A stretch of DNA of 64,000 nucleotides from Paraburkholderia edwinii (GCF_019428685.1 NZ_CP080095.1:2232001-2296000), one strand, 5' to 3'; positions 1-9,326 are shown, counted from the first letter of the stretch. Notes: generated by a model not told the origin, from the sequence alone. Numbers and translations are program-made.

Positions 1-484
1 TGCGCACTTCCGCCGTCACGCCCTTGGTGTCGCGCTTCTTCGTGCCGCCGCGCGGTGTGGACGCGCTCGTCGCCACGTCGTTGTCGGCGCCGGCGGGCGC
101 CTTGCCGCGGCGCGCCACCACGGGCGTCGCGAGGTCCGCTTCGTCTTGCGTCAAGGGCGTGGGCGCCACCGGCTGCAGCAGTGCTGCCGTCTGCTTTGTC
201 TTGCGGCTGCGCGCGGTGCTACCGCCGGCCTGCTCAGGCGGCACAGCGGGCGCATCGATGCCGGCCAGCGTTGCGGCGGCAACGGGCACCGGCCGCAGTG
301 TGGTGGCCGCATTCGCCGCGTCCGTCATCGGCACGGCGACATTCGCACGCCCGTATTCGGGCGACTCTGCTTGCTCCCCTTCATGCCCCTGTTTTCGAGC
401 GGGCCGTGCCGGATGGGCTTTGGCCTTGTATTCGTCAGGCGGCAACAGATTACCGAGCTTGCTGGGCGGAGTAGGCAAAGGCAT
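1..484 (-). CDS. N-terminal fragment of a probable PhoH-family protein (cut by window edge)
   Basis: The reading frame is open from the ATG at 484 to the left edge, 161 codons without a stop. A good ribosome site (GAGGAAAACC) sits directly before the ATG. The visible part begins MPLPTPPSKLGNLLPPDEYK and is then low-complexity and rich in Ala, Pro, Thr, Lys and Arg, so it is probably a disordered leader before the first folded domain, which lies outside the window. I tentatively assign PhoH family (PIN domain plus PhoH ATPase, predicted ribonuclease-helicase), because I recall that this family lies beside bcp in Burkholderiales and begins this way. No diagnostic motif is visible here, so the function is an inference. 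Confidence 0.55.
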   Translation of the reverse strand, partial: MPLPTPPSKLGNLLPPDEYKAKAHPARPARKQGHEGEQAESPEYGRANVAVPMTDAANAATTLRPVPVAAATLAGIDAPAVPPEQAGGSTARSRKTKQTAALLQPVAPTPLTQDEADLATPVVARRGKAPAGADNDVATSASTPRGGTKKRDTKGVTAEVR

Positions 485-938
485 GGTTTTCCTCGAATGA
501 ATCGGGGGCATAGACCGGTTGCGTCGGCGGCGACGACCAGCGCAATGATCCGTGCAACATTTCGTGTGCGCCGGCTACCGCATCCTGAACGTGCCAGTGG
601 TGCGCACGCAGTTTGCGCCGGCAGGCGCGCTTCGTTTAGTGATGCCGGTTCCGCGGTTTTTCGATCGGCTCCTTGACGAGGGCGCGCGCTATCGCAGGCA
701 AAGCAGCAGGCAAAGCCGGGACGGCAGCGAAGCCGCGCGCAATTAAAAAAGCCGCCGCCCCGTTGAACGGGGCAAGCGGCTCGACCTGGGTCGTCGCGTT
801 GCGCCTCATAAGCCTTGCGGCTCTCACGTCGCTTCTGCTTGCCTTGTTGTCAAGCGTGTGACGAACGTGATGACGGCGCGCGCAACTGCGAAAAATATGG
901 GGTGGACAGGCAATCATTGCGGCCCAATATAACGCGCC
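485..938. other. Intergenic region between bcp and the PhoH-like gene
   Basis: This 454-bp spacer holds the terminator of bcp (741-780) and presumably the promoter of the PhoH-like gene in 485-740, though I could not pick a clear -35/-10 pair. The short open frames across it run through the terminator hairpin and have no ribosome site, so I do not call a gene. Confidence 0.5.
741..780 (-). terminator. Rho-independent terminator downstream of bcp
   Basis: Read on the minus strand, a GC-rich hairpin (outer arms GCCGC/GCGGC, inner arms CCCCG/CGGGG around a 5-nt loop, 751-780) is followed by TTTTTTAATT (750-741). It lies about 160 bp after the bcp stop and ends that transcript before the PhoH-like gene. 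Confidence 0.75.
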
Positions 939-1400
939 TCACAGCGCTTGTACAGCCTCCAGAATCTCATCGACGTGACCTGGTACTTTCACGCCACGCC
1001 ACTCGAGACGCAGCACGCCGTCCCCGTCGATGACGAACGTCGAGCGTTCGATCCCACGTACTTCTTTGCCATACATTTTCTTCAGTTTCATGACGCCGAA
1101 CAGCGTGCATAATGTTTCGTCCGGGTCCGATACCAATGTAAACGGCAGTTCCAGCTTGGACTTGAAGTTGTCGTGCGAACGCACGCTGTCGCGCGAGACG
1201 CCGACAATATCGGCACCGGCCTTCTTAAACTTCGGATAGAGGTCGCGGAACTGCAGACCTTCGGTCGTGCAGCCCGGCGTGTTGTCCTTCGGGTAGAAAT
1301 ACAGCACCACCTTCTTGCCCCGAAGCGTGGATAGCGTGAAATCGCCGCCGGTTGCAGCGGCGGTGAAGTCGGGAACGGGCTGGTCGACTGCGATGGGCAC
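939..1400 (-). CDS. bcp: Thioredoxin-dependent thiol peroxidase Bcp (peroxiredoxin)
   Basis: The 153-aa protein is a complete AhpC/TSA-fold peroxiredoxin of the Bcp/PrxQ group, which reduces hydrogen peroxide and organic hydroperoxides in the cytoplasm using thioredoxin. The peroxidatic cysteine is C44 in NTPGCTTE, followed by the usual FRDLYPKF helix and the SRDS segment. The resolving cysteine that E. coli Bcp carries five residues later is absent; the only other cysteine is C98 in DETLCTLFG. The enzyme is therefore either of the 1-Cys type or uses C98. It is a single gene with its own terminator. The family call is firm; the catalytic subtype is an inference. Confidence 0.93.
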   Translation of the reverse strand: MPIAVDQPVPDFTAAATGGDFTLSTLRGKKVVLYFYPKDNTPGCTTEGLQFRDLYPKFKKAGADIVGVSRDSVRSHDNFKSKLELPFTLVSDPDETLCTLFGVMKLKKMYGKEVRGIERSTFVIDGDGVLRLEWRGVKVPGHVDEILEAVQAL

Positions 1401-1562
1401 GGGTTTCTCCGATTGTTATGGCCGGTGCGGATCATGCCGGTTCTGGCATGCACGCTCGCACCGAGCTCGAGCTTGGCGAGACCGAGGGGCGGGTTGCATC
1501 GACAACGCCGGCCATGCGAACCACGGGGAGCTGCGAACGAGTGTTGCGAGCGACCGTGGCAG

Positions 1563-1636
1563 AGCGTGGCAAATAAGCGTGGCAAAAGCGTCGCAAACGA
1601 GCGTAGCAATAAGCGCCGCAAACGAGCGTCGTCGGG
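1563..1636. repeat. Degenerate tandem repeat, period 12-13 bp, ending at the arnD stop codon
   Basis: Five to six imperfect units of the form AGCG(T/C)(G/C/A)GCAAA(T/C)(A/G) follow one another (units begin near 1563, 1576, 1587, 1600, 1612 and 1625). The array abuts the arnD stop codon at 1637-1639. It shows no dyad symmetry and no open reading frame. Confidence 0.6.
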
Positions 1637-2533
1637 TCAGTCGGGCTGGACAATCAGCTCGCCCGAGCGGCCTGGAATTTCGCCCCACGCGACAGGGTAC
1701 GATGGCAGCGTGTCACGGTCTAGCGCGGCGTGATAATCGCCCATCGTCGCGAAGGTATGGCCTTGTGCGCGCCAGCCCTCGAGCAGTTGTTCGAACACCG
1801 GCGCGAGCTTTTGTCCTTCGAGTTCCGCGTGCAGCGTGAAGACCTGGTCGTGCGGATTGCCCGCGGTCAGTTTCAGCATCCATGCGGCGACGTTGCTTTC
1901 GTGGATGCCGTCGACGCCGAGCACTTCATCGAGCGTCGGCAGCGTAGTGGGCATCTGCACGTGGGCGAGCGTCTTGCCGCCCACCACCGGAAAGTACGGC
2001 GAATGTCCGCGCCCGTCGGACGCGTACCGCATGCCCCACCGGTCGATCTGTTCGAACGCGTGGCCATTCATCTGCCAGCCGGCCGCGCCGTGCGTCGCCG
2101 GCGGCATGCCGAAAATCTCAACGAAGCGCGCGTAGCTCTTTTCCATCTGCGCGGCGGTCCAGCCGCGCTCGCGCGTGCGCACGTTGTCCTGCCAGTACAC
2201 GTGGTCCCACGTATGGATGCCGCATTCGAAGCCGGCCTCGTGAATCGCCCGCATCTCGGCGGCCGCGCGCCGGCCGATGTCGGGCCCCGGCAGCAGCACG
2301 CCGTACATCAGCTGACGGATGCCGTAGTGCTCGACCACCGAGGTGCGCGATACCTTCTTCAGGAACCCGGGCCGCAGCACGCGGCGCATCGCCCAGCCCG
2401 TGTGGTCGGGACCGAGGCTGAACAGGAAGGTTGCGCGCGCCTTGAAGCGATCGAAAATGCGCGCGAGATTGGGCACGCCTTCGCGCGTGCCGCGCAGCGT
2501 ATCGACGTCGATCTTGAGAACGATGCGAGCCAA
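1637..2533 (-). CDS. arnD: 4-deoxy-4-formamido-L-arabinose-phosphoundecaprenol deformylase ArnD
   Basis: This 298-aa NodB-type polysaccharide deacetylase removes the formyl group from Ara4FN on undecaprenyl phosphate, the step before export. It aligns along its length with E. coli ArnD (about 296 aa). The N-terminal IDVDTLRGTREGVP carries the metal-binding aspartates, GIHTWDHVYW carries the paired histidines, and TLHAELEG lies near the C-terminus. The only start that fits the family is TTG at 2533, with AGAAGG upstream; no ATG or GTG lies in frame nearby. It is the last gene of the arn operon, 58 bp after the decarboxylase gene. A degenerate tandem repeat begins right after its stop. Confidence 0.92.
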   Translation of the reverse strand: MARIVLKIDVDTLRGTREGVPNLARIFDRFKARATFLFSLGPDHTGWAMRRVLRPGFLKKVSRTSVVEHYGIRQLMYGVLLPGPDIGRRAAAEMRAIHEAGFECGIHTWDHVYWQDNVRTRERGWTAAQMEKSYARFVEIFGMPPATHGAAGWQMNGHAFEQIDRWGMRYASDGRGHSPYFPVVGGKTLAHVQMPTTLPTLDEVLGVDGIHESNVAAWMLKLTAGNPHDQVFTLHAELEGQKLAPVFEQLLEGWRAQGHTFATMGDYHAALDRDTLPSYPVAWGEIPGRSGELIVQPD

Positions 2534-2591
2534 GGAATCAGGCCTTCTGTGACGAACGTGACGAGCGAACGGGCGGGTTCGGCAAAGACGC

Positions 2592-3635
2592 TTACTCGAC
2601 GAGCGCGCGCGCGTCGGCAACATGGCCGCGGTACGCTTCGAAGATCTTGCGCAGCGCTTCGTCGAAAGTCGACTTCGGCGCCCAGCTGAGCTCCTGCATC
2701 GTGTTGTCGATCTTCGGCACGCGGTTCTGCACGTCCTGGTAGCCGGCGCCGTAGTACGCGTTCGACGAGGTTTCGACGAGTTGCACCTTCTTCGCGTTGT
2801 CGGCGTACTCGGGGAATTCGGCCGCGAGCGCCAGCATCTTGTGCGCGAGTTCGCGCACCGAGAAGTTGTTCTTCGGGTTGCCGATGTTGTAGATCTTGCC
2901 CGATGCAATGCCGTTTTCGTTTGCGATGATCTTCATCAGCGCGCCGATGCCGTCGTCGATATCGGTGAACGCGCGCTTCTGCGCGCCGCCGTCGACGAGG
3001 CTGATATTCTCGCCGCGCACGATATGGCCGAGGAACTGCGTGACCACACGCGAGCTGCCTTCCTTCGGCGTATAGATCGAGTCGAGGCCCGGGCCGATCC
3101 AGTTGAACGGACGGAACAGCGTGAAGTTCAGGCCTTCCTGCATGCCATAGCCCCAGATCACGCGGTCCATCAGCTGCTTCGAGCACGCGTAGATCCAGCG
3201 CGGCTTGTTGATCGGACCGTAGGTGAGGGCGGACGCGTCCGGATCGAATTCGTCGTCGGCGCACATGCCGTACACCTCGGAAGTCGACGGAAACACGAGG
3301 TGCTTGCGGTACTTGACCGCCGAACGCACGATCGGCAGGTTCGCCTCGAAGTCGAGTTCGAACACGCGCAGCGGCTGTTGCACATAGGTGGCGGGCGTCG
3401 CGATCGCGACCAGCGGCAGGATCACGTCGCACTTCTTCACGTGATACTCGACCCATTCCTTGTTGATCGTGATGTCGCCTTCGAAGAAGTGCATGCGCTC
3501 GTGCTTGACGAGGTCGCCGAGGCGCTCTGTCTGCATGTCCATCCCGAACACTTCCCAGTCGGTCGTTTCGAGAATGCGCTTGGACAGGTGATGGCCGATA
3601 AAGCCGTTCACGCCCAGAATCAGGACTTTTTTCAT
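2592..3635 (-). CDS. arnA: UDP-glucuronate oxidative decarboxylase (ArnA dehydrogenase half), free-standing
   Basis: The 347-aa short-chain dehydrogenase/epimerase-family enzyme converts UDP-glucuronate to UDP-4-keto-arabinose with NAD. It matches the C-terminal half of enterobacterial ArnA in length and sequence. The Rossmann motif [10 protein letters not shown] lies at residues 8-17. The catalytic Ser/Tyr/Lys are in PSTSEVYG and RWIYACSKQ, and RPFNWIGPG is typical of the decarboxylase group. The ATG at 3635 shares one base with the stop of the preceding formyltransferase gene (TGATG), so the two are translationally coupled. In E. coli both activities are one polypeptide; here they are two genes in the same order. 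Confidence 0.95.
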   Translation of the reverse strand: MKKVLILGVNGFIGHHLSKRILETTDWEVFGMDMQTERLGDLVKHERMHFFEGDITINKEWVEYHVKKCDVILPLVAIATPATYVQQPLRVFELDFEANLPIVRSAVKYRKHLVFPSTSEVYGMCADDEFDPDASALTYGPINKPRWIYACSKQLMDRVIWGYGMQEGLNFTLFRPFNWIGPGLDSIYTPKEGSSRVVTQFLGHIVRGENISLVDGGAQKRAFTDIDDGIGALMKIIANENGIASGKIYNIGNPKNNFSVRELAHKMLALAAEFPEYADNAKKVQLVETSSNAYYGAGYQDVQNRVPKIDNTMQELSWAPKSTFDEALRKIFEAYRGHVADARALVE

Positions 3636-4570
3636 CAGTTGCGGGAAGGTTGGGTGAGCCGGGTGAATTCGGCGGGCGTCACTATCGTGGCGGGGCTGCC
3701 GCGGTGCTCGTGCCAAAGTTCGTGGATCGCGATCGCGCGGCCGTCGCCGCATGTCGCAAAAAAGACATTATCGCTTACGTGAATGCCCGGCGGCAAATTT
3801 ACCGGTCGGCTGCCGGGCGCCATCAGACGCGCGCGCGCAACGATAAAGCGCGCGTCGCCGATGTCGGTGAACGCACCCGGATACGGCGGCGCGACCGCGC
3901 GGATCAGGTTGTAGACGCGTTGCGCGGGCTGCGTCCAGTCGATGCGCCCGTCCTCGGGCTTGCGGCCGCCGAAGTAGCTGCCTTGCGTCAGATCGTTCGG
4001 CAGATGCGGCGCTTCGCCCGCCAGCAGGGCCGGCAGCACGCGCCACAGCGTTTGTTCGGCGGCAACCGTCACTTTGTCGAACACTTGCGTGGCCGTGTCG
4101 TCGGGCAGGATCGGCACCGGCGTCTGCGCCAGGATCGCGCCGGCATCGGGCTTGGCGGCCATTTCATGCAGCGTTGCGCCGGTTTCGGTTTCGCCGTTCA
4201 GCACCGCCCAGTTGGTCGGTACGCGGCCGCGGTATTTCGGCAGCAGCGAGCCGTGCACGTTGTACGCGCCGCGCGGGGCGAGCGCGAGCAGATCGACCGG
4301 CAGCATGTGCCGGTAGTAAAACGAGAAGATAAAGTCGGGCCGCGCCGCGCTGACGGCCGCGTGCAGTTCCGCGCTTTGCGGGTCCGCAGGCGTGATGAAC
4401 GCAATGCCGTGCTCGGCCGCGACCTGAGCGACGCTGCCGAACCAGATGTTCTCGTTCGGGTTGTCTTCGTGCGTGACGACGAGCGCGACATCGACACCGC
4501 GCGCGAGCAGCACCTGCAGGCAGCGCACCCCGACGTTGTGATATGCGAAGACGACGGCGCGCGGCTTCAC
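3635..4570 (-). CDS. arnA: UDP-Ara4N formyltransferase (ArnA formyltransferase half), free-standing
   Basis: The 311-aa formyltransferase uses 10-formyltetrahydrofolate to formylate UDP-4-amino-4-deoxy-arabinose. It matches the N-terminal half of ArnA. The folate-site block [15 protein letters not shown] is followed by [19 protein letters not shown], which contains the conserved N-x-H of the family, and by KPDAG further on. GTG at 4570 is chosen as the start because it overlaps the arnC stop by four bases (GTGA) and opens with [13 protein letters not shown], as in ArnA. The stop overlaps the next start. A C-terminal segment of about 100 residues resembles the methionyl-tRNA formyltransferase C-domain. 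Confidence 0.94.
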   Translation of the reverse strand: MKPRAVVFAYHNVGVRCLQVLLARGVDVALVVTHEDNPNENIWFGSVAQVAAEHGIAFITPADPQSAELHAAVSAARPDFIFSFYYRHMLPVDLLALAPRGAYNVHGSLLPKYRGRVPTNWAVLNGETETGATLHEMAAKPDAGAILAQTPVPILPDDTATQVFDKVTVAAEQTLWRVLPALLAGEAPHLPNDLTQGSYFGGRKPEDGRIDWTQPAQRVYNLIRAVAPPYPGAFTDIGDARFIVARARLMAPGSRPVNLPPGIHVSDNVFFATCGDGRAIAIHELWHEHRGSPATIVTPAEFTRLTQPSRN

Positions 4571-5610
4571 GGGTTCGGCCCCTGGTCCATGATCTGCGCG
4601 GGCTGCACGGCCTGCACGACCGATTGCCGCGGCGAGCCCGCCACCGCTTCGCCGTTGCGCTGTTCGAGGATGGTCTGCACCAGGTAGCGCGGCCGCGCGC
4701 GCACCTGCTGATAGATACGGCCGATATATTCGCCGAGCAACCCGAGCGCGAAGATGATCACGCCGAGCAGGAAGAACGTGATGGCGAACAGCGTGAACAC
4801 ACCTTGCACTTCCGCGCCGATGATAAAGCGGCGAATCAGCAGCAGCACAAAGAGGCCCGCCGAGCCCATCGACAGAATCACGCCGATAAACGACAGCCAC
4901 TGCAGCGGCACGACCGAGAAGCCCGTGACCAGATCGAAATTGAGGCGAATCAGGCTGTACAGCGAATACTTCGATTCGCCGGCAAAGCGCTCTTCGTGCG
5001 CGACTTCGATTTCGACCGGGTTCTGCGAGAACGTGTACGCGAGCGCCGGAATAAACGTGTTGATTTCGCCGCAGCGGTTGATCGTATCGATGATGTGCCG
5101 GCTGTACGCGCGCAGCATGCAGCCCTGGTCGGTCATCTTGATGCGCGTGATGCGCTCGCGCAGCCGGTTCATCACCTGCGACGCCTTGCGGCGCCACAGG
5201 CTGTCGCGGCGCTGCATGCGGATCGTGCCGACATAGTCGAAGCCCTCGCGCATCTTCGAGACGAGCTTGCCGATTTCCTCGGGCGGGTTCTGCAGGTCCG
5301 CGTCGAGCGTGATGACGATATCGCCGCGCGACTGCTCGAAGCCCGCGAGAATCGCCATATGCTGGCCGTAGTTGCCGTTGAGCAGAATCACGCGCGTCGT
5401 GTCGGGGCGCGCGCGGAACTGCTCGGCGAGCAGCGCCGCCGATTTGTCGCGGCTGCCGTCGTTGATAAAGATCGCTTCGTAGTCCGTGCCGAGCGCATCG
5501 AGCGCCGGATAGAGGCGCGCAAAAAGCGCGTGCAGTCCGGCTTCCTCGTTATAGACCGGGATGATGACCGACACTTCGGGTCGTCCCCGGCGCTGTTCCG
5601 TTTGGCTCAT
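4567..5610 (-). CDS. arnC: Undecaprenyl-phosphate Ara4FN transferase ArnC
   Basis: The 347-aa family 2 glycosyltransferase moves 4-deoxy-4-formamido-arabinose from UDP to undecaprenyl phosphate at the inner face of the cytoplasmic membrane. Residues 12-22 (EVSVIIPVYNE) begin the nucleotide fold. The metal-binding DADLQNPPEEI and the motif TDQGCMLRAYSR follow. Two hydrophobic membrane segments near residues 235-260 and 270-295 anchor the protein. The stop overlaps the GTG of the formyltransferase gene by four bases, and the start is 48 bp after the arnB stop, consistent with one polycistronic arn transcript. Confidence 0.95.
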   Translation of the reverse strand: MSQTEQRRGRPEVSVIIPVYNEEAGLHALFARLYPALDALGTDYEAIFINDGSRDKSAALLAEQFRARPDTTRVILLNGNYGQHMAILAGFEQSRGDIVITLDADLQNPPEEIGKLVSKMREGFDYVGTIRMQRRDSLWRRKASQVMNRLRERITRIKMTDQGCMLRAYSRHIIDTINRCGEINTFIPALAYTFSQNPVEIEVAHEERFAGESKYSLYSLIRLNFDLVTGFSVVPLQWLSFIGVILSMGSAGLFVLLLIRRFIIGAEVQGVFTLFAITFFLLGVIIFALGLLGEYIGRIYQQVRARPRYLVQTILEQRNGEAVAGSPRQSVVQAVQPAQIMDQGPNP

Positions 5611-5658
5611 GTCCGCTTGTATTCCGCCTGGTGTGTCCGTGGTTTGCCTGATTTTCGT

Positions 5659-6810
5659 TCAGCGTCCGTACTGCTCGCAGATTTCGTTGACCGCGCGGCA
5701 GACGCGCGCGACGTCGCCTTCGTTCATCTGCGTGAAGAGCGGCAGCGTGACTGTCGTCGCGCCGAAGCGCTCCGCGTGCGGGAACATGCCTTCGCGGAAA
5801 CCGCGCGCACGATACAGCGAAAACAGATGGATCGCCGGATAGTGCACGCCCGAACCGATGCCGCGTTCCTTCAGCGCGCCCATGAAACCCGCGCGGTCGA
5901 CCGACAGTTTCTCCAGCGGCAGCGTGATCTGGAACATATGCCAGTTGCTGTTTTCGAAGTCGGCTAGCGGCAGGCCGATGCCGAGCTTTTCAGCGACACC
6001 GCCCGCCAAGCCCGCGAAGTAGGCGCGCGCGAGCTTTCTACGCTGCGCGTTAAAACCCTCGAGACGCGGCAGTTGCCCGAGCCCCACACGCGCGGCGACG
6101 TCGGTCAGGTTGTACTTGCCCCCGAGCACGTCGCAGTCCATGCCGTCGAAGCCCGTGCGCGTAATGCCTTGCAGACGGTACTTCTGCGCCAGCGCGGCTT
6201 CCTCTTCGTTGTTGAGCACGAGTGCGCCGCCTTCGATCGACGTCAGATTCTTGTTCGCGTGGAAGCTGAACGAGACGATGTCGCCGAGCTTGCCGATGCG
6301 CTCGCCTTTCCACGTCGAGCCGACCGCCTGCGCGGCGTCTTCGATCACGCGCAGCTTGTGCTCGCGCGCAATCGCGTAGAGCCGGTCCATATCGACGGGC
6401 AGGCCCGCGAGGTACACCGGAATCATCGCCTTGGTGCGCGGCGTGATGGCCTGCTCGACAAGGTTCAGATCGATATTGCGCGTGCGCGGATCGATATCGA
6501 CAAAGACCGGCGTCGCGCCCGTTTCGAGAATCACATTGGCCGTCGCGACCCACGAGGCCGGCGTCGTGATGACCTCGTCGCCGGGGCCCACGCCCGCGAT
6601 CCGCAAGCCGACTTCGAGCGTCGCCGTGCCCGAGTTGAACGTGCGCACCGGGCGGCCGCCGCAGAATTCGGACAACGCCGCTTCGAACGCCTGGTTCTGC
6701 GGACCGGTCGTGATCCAGCCGGAGCGAAGCACGTCGGCGACGCCGCGGATCGTTTCTTCGTCGATATCCGGACGGACGAACGGCAAAAACGGGACGGATG
6801 ACTGGGTCAT
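5659..6810 (-). CDS. arnB: UDP-4-amino-4-deoxy-L-arabinose aminotransferase ArnB
   Basis: The 383-aa PLP-dependent sugar aminotransferase of the DegT/DnrJ/EryC1 family converts UDP-4-keto-arabinose to UDP-Ara4N with glutamate. Conserved blocks include TFNSGTATLEVGLR near the N-terminus, VIEDAAQAVG with the PLP-contacting Asp, and SFHANKNLTSIEGG with the Schiff-base lysine. The ATG at 6810 has AAGG six bases upstream, and starting there gives MTQSSVPFLPF, in line with family length (about 380 aa). An upstream in-frame ATG at 6882 has no ribosome site. A 216-bp gap separates it from the SMR gene, the longest spacer in the operon. Confidence 0.95.
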   Translation of the reverse strand: MTQSSVPFLPFVRPDIDEETIRGVADVLRSGWITTGPQNQAFEAALSEFCGGRPVRTFNSGTATLEVGLRIAGVGPGDEVITTPASWVATANVILETGATPVFVDIDPRTRNIDLNLVEQAITPRTKAMIPVYLAGLPVDMDRLYAIAREHKLRVIEDAAQAVGSTWKGERIGKLGDIVSFSFHANKNLTSIEGGALVLNNEEEAALAQKYRLQGITRTGFDGMDCDVLGGKYNLTDVAARVGLGQLPRLEGFNAQRRKLARAYFAGLAGGVAEKLGIGLPLADFENSNWHMFQITLPLEKLSVDRAGFMGALKERGIGSGVHYPAIHLFSLYRARGFREGMFPHAERFGATTVTLPLFTQMNEGDVARVCRAVNEICEQYGR

Positions 6811-7026
6811 GAGAACCTTGAGCGATAGGGAAGACGGCGCAATGCCGACAGCATAAAGAATACTTTCAACCGGGTGACGCACAGCTTAAGCCACGGCGAG
6901 CCGCCTGCGATCGGGCGCGCGGCGTTTCATACGACGCGCGGCGCGGACCGCATGAGGCGCCTCGCACGCTGCGCCGGTCGAGCCTGGCGTCGCGCCTGGT
7001 GCCTGGTTTTGAGCCTGCCCTCGCGC

Positions 7027-7398
7027 CTAGCTGCGCGCCAGTACGAACACGCCGACCAGGATGATGCCGATGCCGACGAGGCGCTGGATCGACAGCACTT
7101 CGCCGAACAGGTACCACGCGGCGACCGCGTTCAGCACATAGCCGAGCGAGAGCATCGGATAGGCGATCGAAACGTCGACGCGCGACAGCCCGACGACCCA
7201 CACGACGACGCTCACCACATAGCAGCACAAGCCGCCGATGATCGGCCATTGCGTCGCGAGCCTGAAGCCAATGGGCAGGATGTTCGCACGGGTGAATTCG
7301 AAGTGTCCAACGGCATTCGTGCCGGCCTTGAGCAGCAGTTGCGCGCACGCGTTCAGCGTGACGCCCGCGAGAATGCAGAAGAGGGAGATCGGGTTCAT
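7027..7398 (-). CDS. SMR-type Ara4N-phosphoundecaprenol flippase subunit (ArnE/ArnF-like)
   Basis: This 123-aa protein has four hydrophobic segments, typical of the small multidrug resistance/EamA fold. Its sequence (LNACAQLLLKAGT near residue 15, YPMLSLGYVLNAVAAWYLFGE in the third helix region) matches ArnE/ArnF proteins, which flip Ara4N-undecaprenyl phosphate across the inner membrane. E. coli uses a heterodimer of ArnE and ArnF; only one such gene is present in this operon, so a homodimer is likely. The ATG at 7398 lies 20 bp after the arnT stop. Which of the two E. coli subunits it corresponds to cannot be decided from the sequence. Confidence 0.85.
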   Translation of the reverse strand: MNPISLFCILAGVTLNACAQLLLKAGTNAVGHFEFTRANILPIGFRLATQWPIIGGLCCYVVSVVVWVVGLSRVDVSIAYPMLSLGYVLNAVAAWYLFGEVLSIQRLVGIGIILVGVFVLARS

Positions 7399-7418
7399 CG
7401 AGGGGGGCGGGGTGAAGG

Positions 7419-9119
7419 TCAGGGCGTTTGTGGTTTTTCGACGACGGGTTTTTCTACGATCACCCGCCGCGCATCGCGCGCGACGACCTGCATCGGCAGA
7501 TGCTGCGCCGCAAGATGCGCGTAGCGGTCGGGCGGCAGCAACGCGAGCGCATAGCGGTCCGCGTTCCAGCGCTTGACCCATTCGTCGACCGTCGGGATCC
7601 ACTTCTGCGGTTCGACGCTGACGCCGAACGCCAGTTCGTCCGCGTGCTCGACCATGATCATCGTGTGGCGCACGTAGAACGGCAGCGTGTGGTCGAGTAC
7701 GCCGACCGAATAGAACGGCGTGTCGGGCGGCAGCTTCGCAAGCGCGGCGCGCACGGCCGGCGCGAGCGGCGCGCCCGAGCTCAGGCGGCCGAACACGTCG
7801 TGGCCCGTGCCGGCAATCGTGCCGAGCAGCAGCCAGCCGGCGCCGAACGCGGCCACGGCGCCGACGATGCCGTTGCGGCTCGTGCGGTTGAGCCAGATCG
7901 CCACGAGCGTCAGGACGAACGCGACCGCGAGCGCCGCGAACACCCACGTGCGGAACTCGATGTAAAGCGCGGTCGGATTGCGCTCGTCGCCGAAGCGGCC
8001 GAGGAACACCGCGCCGAATGCGGCGGCGACGAGAAACACGGCGTAGCCCGTGAGATGCCGGTGAAACTGCGCCTTCGTGACGAGCGGCAGATACATGCCG
8101 ATCAGCAGCGCCAGCGCCGGCGCGATCGGCAGCGTGTACGACAGCAGCTTCGAATGCGAGGCGCTGAAGAACAGGAAGATGAACGCCGACCATACGAGCA
8201 GCATGATGACCGGCGCAAAGCCGTTCGCCTGACGCGGCGTTTGCAGCGCGCGGCGCACACTTTGCACGCTGACCGACAGCCACGGCAGAAACCCGATCAG
8301 CAGCACCGGCACGAAGTAGTAGAACGCGCCGGGGCGGTTCTGCTCGGGCGTCAGATAACGCCTGAACTGCTGGACCACAAAAAAGAAGTTGAAGAATTCG
8401 GGATTGCGTTCCTGGACGAGCAGGAACCACGGCGTGACGATCGCGAAGAACACGATAAGCCCGCTCACCAGATAGAGCCGTTTCCAGATCGCCCAGTCGC
8501 GCGCGGCGAGCGTGTACAGCACGAGCACGGCGCCGGGCAGGATGACGCCGATCAAGCCCTTCGACAATACCGCGGCCGCCATTGCCCCCCAGCAGACCCA
8601 CATCCAGCCGCGCACCGCGCGCGTGGGCAGGTCGGGGCGCTGCGCGAGCAGCAACGCGCAAAGCGACAGTTCCATCCAGAACGACAGGGCCATGTCGAGC
8701 GTGTTGAAGTGGCCCATCAGGTTCCAGTACGGCGAGCAGGCGAGCACGATCGCGGCGAAGATGCCGGCGGCCGCGTTGAACACGCGCGCTCCGGTGAAGC
8801 CGACCAGCAGCACGCCCGCGAAGCCCGTCAGCGCCGTATAGAGGCGCGCCTGCCACTCGCCGAGGCCGAACCAGGCGAACGTCAACGCGTTGGCCCAGGT
8901 CTGCAGCGGCGGCTTCTCGAAATATTTGTAGCCGTTATAGCGCGGCGTGATCCAGTCGCCGGTGACGAACATCTCGCGCGCCATTTCCGCATAGCGCCCT
9001 TCGTCGCTCGGCAGCAGATGGCGCCAGCCGAGCGGCACGAACCAGACGAGCGCAAGCGCGATCAGCAACAGCAGAATGACGGTGCGGTTGAGCGGTAGCC
9101 GGGACGGCGTATCGTTCAT
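7419..9119 (-). CDS. arnT: Lipid A L-Ara4N transferase ArnT (GT83)
   Basis: The 566-aa polytopic membrane glycosyltransferase moves L-Ara4N from undecaprenyl phosphate to lipid A phosphate on the periplasmic side, giving resistance to cationic peptides and polymyxin. After the first membrane segment comes the luminal motif DEGRYAEMAREM, which carries the acidic residue needed in this family, then KYFEKPPLQTW. About a dozen hydrophobic segments follow, and a C-terminal periplasmic domain of some 150 residues ends the protein. The ATG at 9119 has AAGG nine bases upstream; a TTG three codons earlier has no spacing for a ribosome site. It is the first gene of the arn operon. Confidence 0.93.
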   Translation of the reverse strand: MNDTPSRLPLNRTVILLLLIALALVWFVPLGWRHLLPSDEGRYAEMAREMFVTGDWITPRYNGYKYFEKPPLQTWANALTFAWFGLGEWQARLYTALTGFAGVLLVGFTGARVFNAAAGIFAAIVLACSPYWNLMGHFNTLDMALSFWMELSLCALLLAQRPDLPTRAVRGWMWVCWGAMAAAVLSKGLIGVILPGAVLVLYTLAARDWAIWKRLYLVSGLIVFFAIVTPWFLLVQERNPEFFNFFFVVQQFRRYLTPEQNRPGAFYYFVPVLLIGFLPWLSVSVQSVRRALQTPRQANGFAPVIMLLVWSAFIFLFFSASHSKLLSYTLPIAPALALLIGMYLPLVTKAQFHRHLTGYAVFLVAAAFGAVFLGRFGDERNPTALYIEFRTWVFAALAVAFVLTLVAIWLNRTSRNGIVGAVAAFGAGWLLLGTIAGTGHDVFGRLSSGAPLAPAVRAALAKLPPDTPFYSVGVLDHTLPFYVRHTMIMVEHADELAFGVSVEPQKWIPTVDEWVKRWNADRYALALLPPDRYAHLAAQHLPMQVVARDARRVIVEKPVVEKPQTP

Positions 9120-9326
9120 TGATTTCAACCTTGTTTGGTGCCTGGTGAATGCTTTTTTTGCCTGGTTTTAATGCTTTTCCGGGCGCCTGTTCGGGCGCTG
9201 TCGGACGGCTTCGTATCGAGTCGCACGGCTGCGCACAGCGGCACGCAACCGTGCCGACCCGCCGCGCCCGTGGCACGACCGACCGGCCGCGGTTGCGCGG
9301 CGCGCCGTGAGCATGCCGCAGTGAAG

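Noticed and set aside
636..917. 93-codon minus-strand open frame between bcp and the PhoH-like gene
   Set aside because: It runs through the bcp terminator hairpin, has no ribosome site and resembles no protein.
7428..9098. 556-codon plus-strand open frame over arnT
   Set aside because: Antisense shadow of arnT; Arg/Gln/Glu-rich without any domain.
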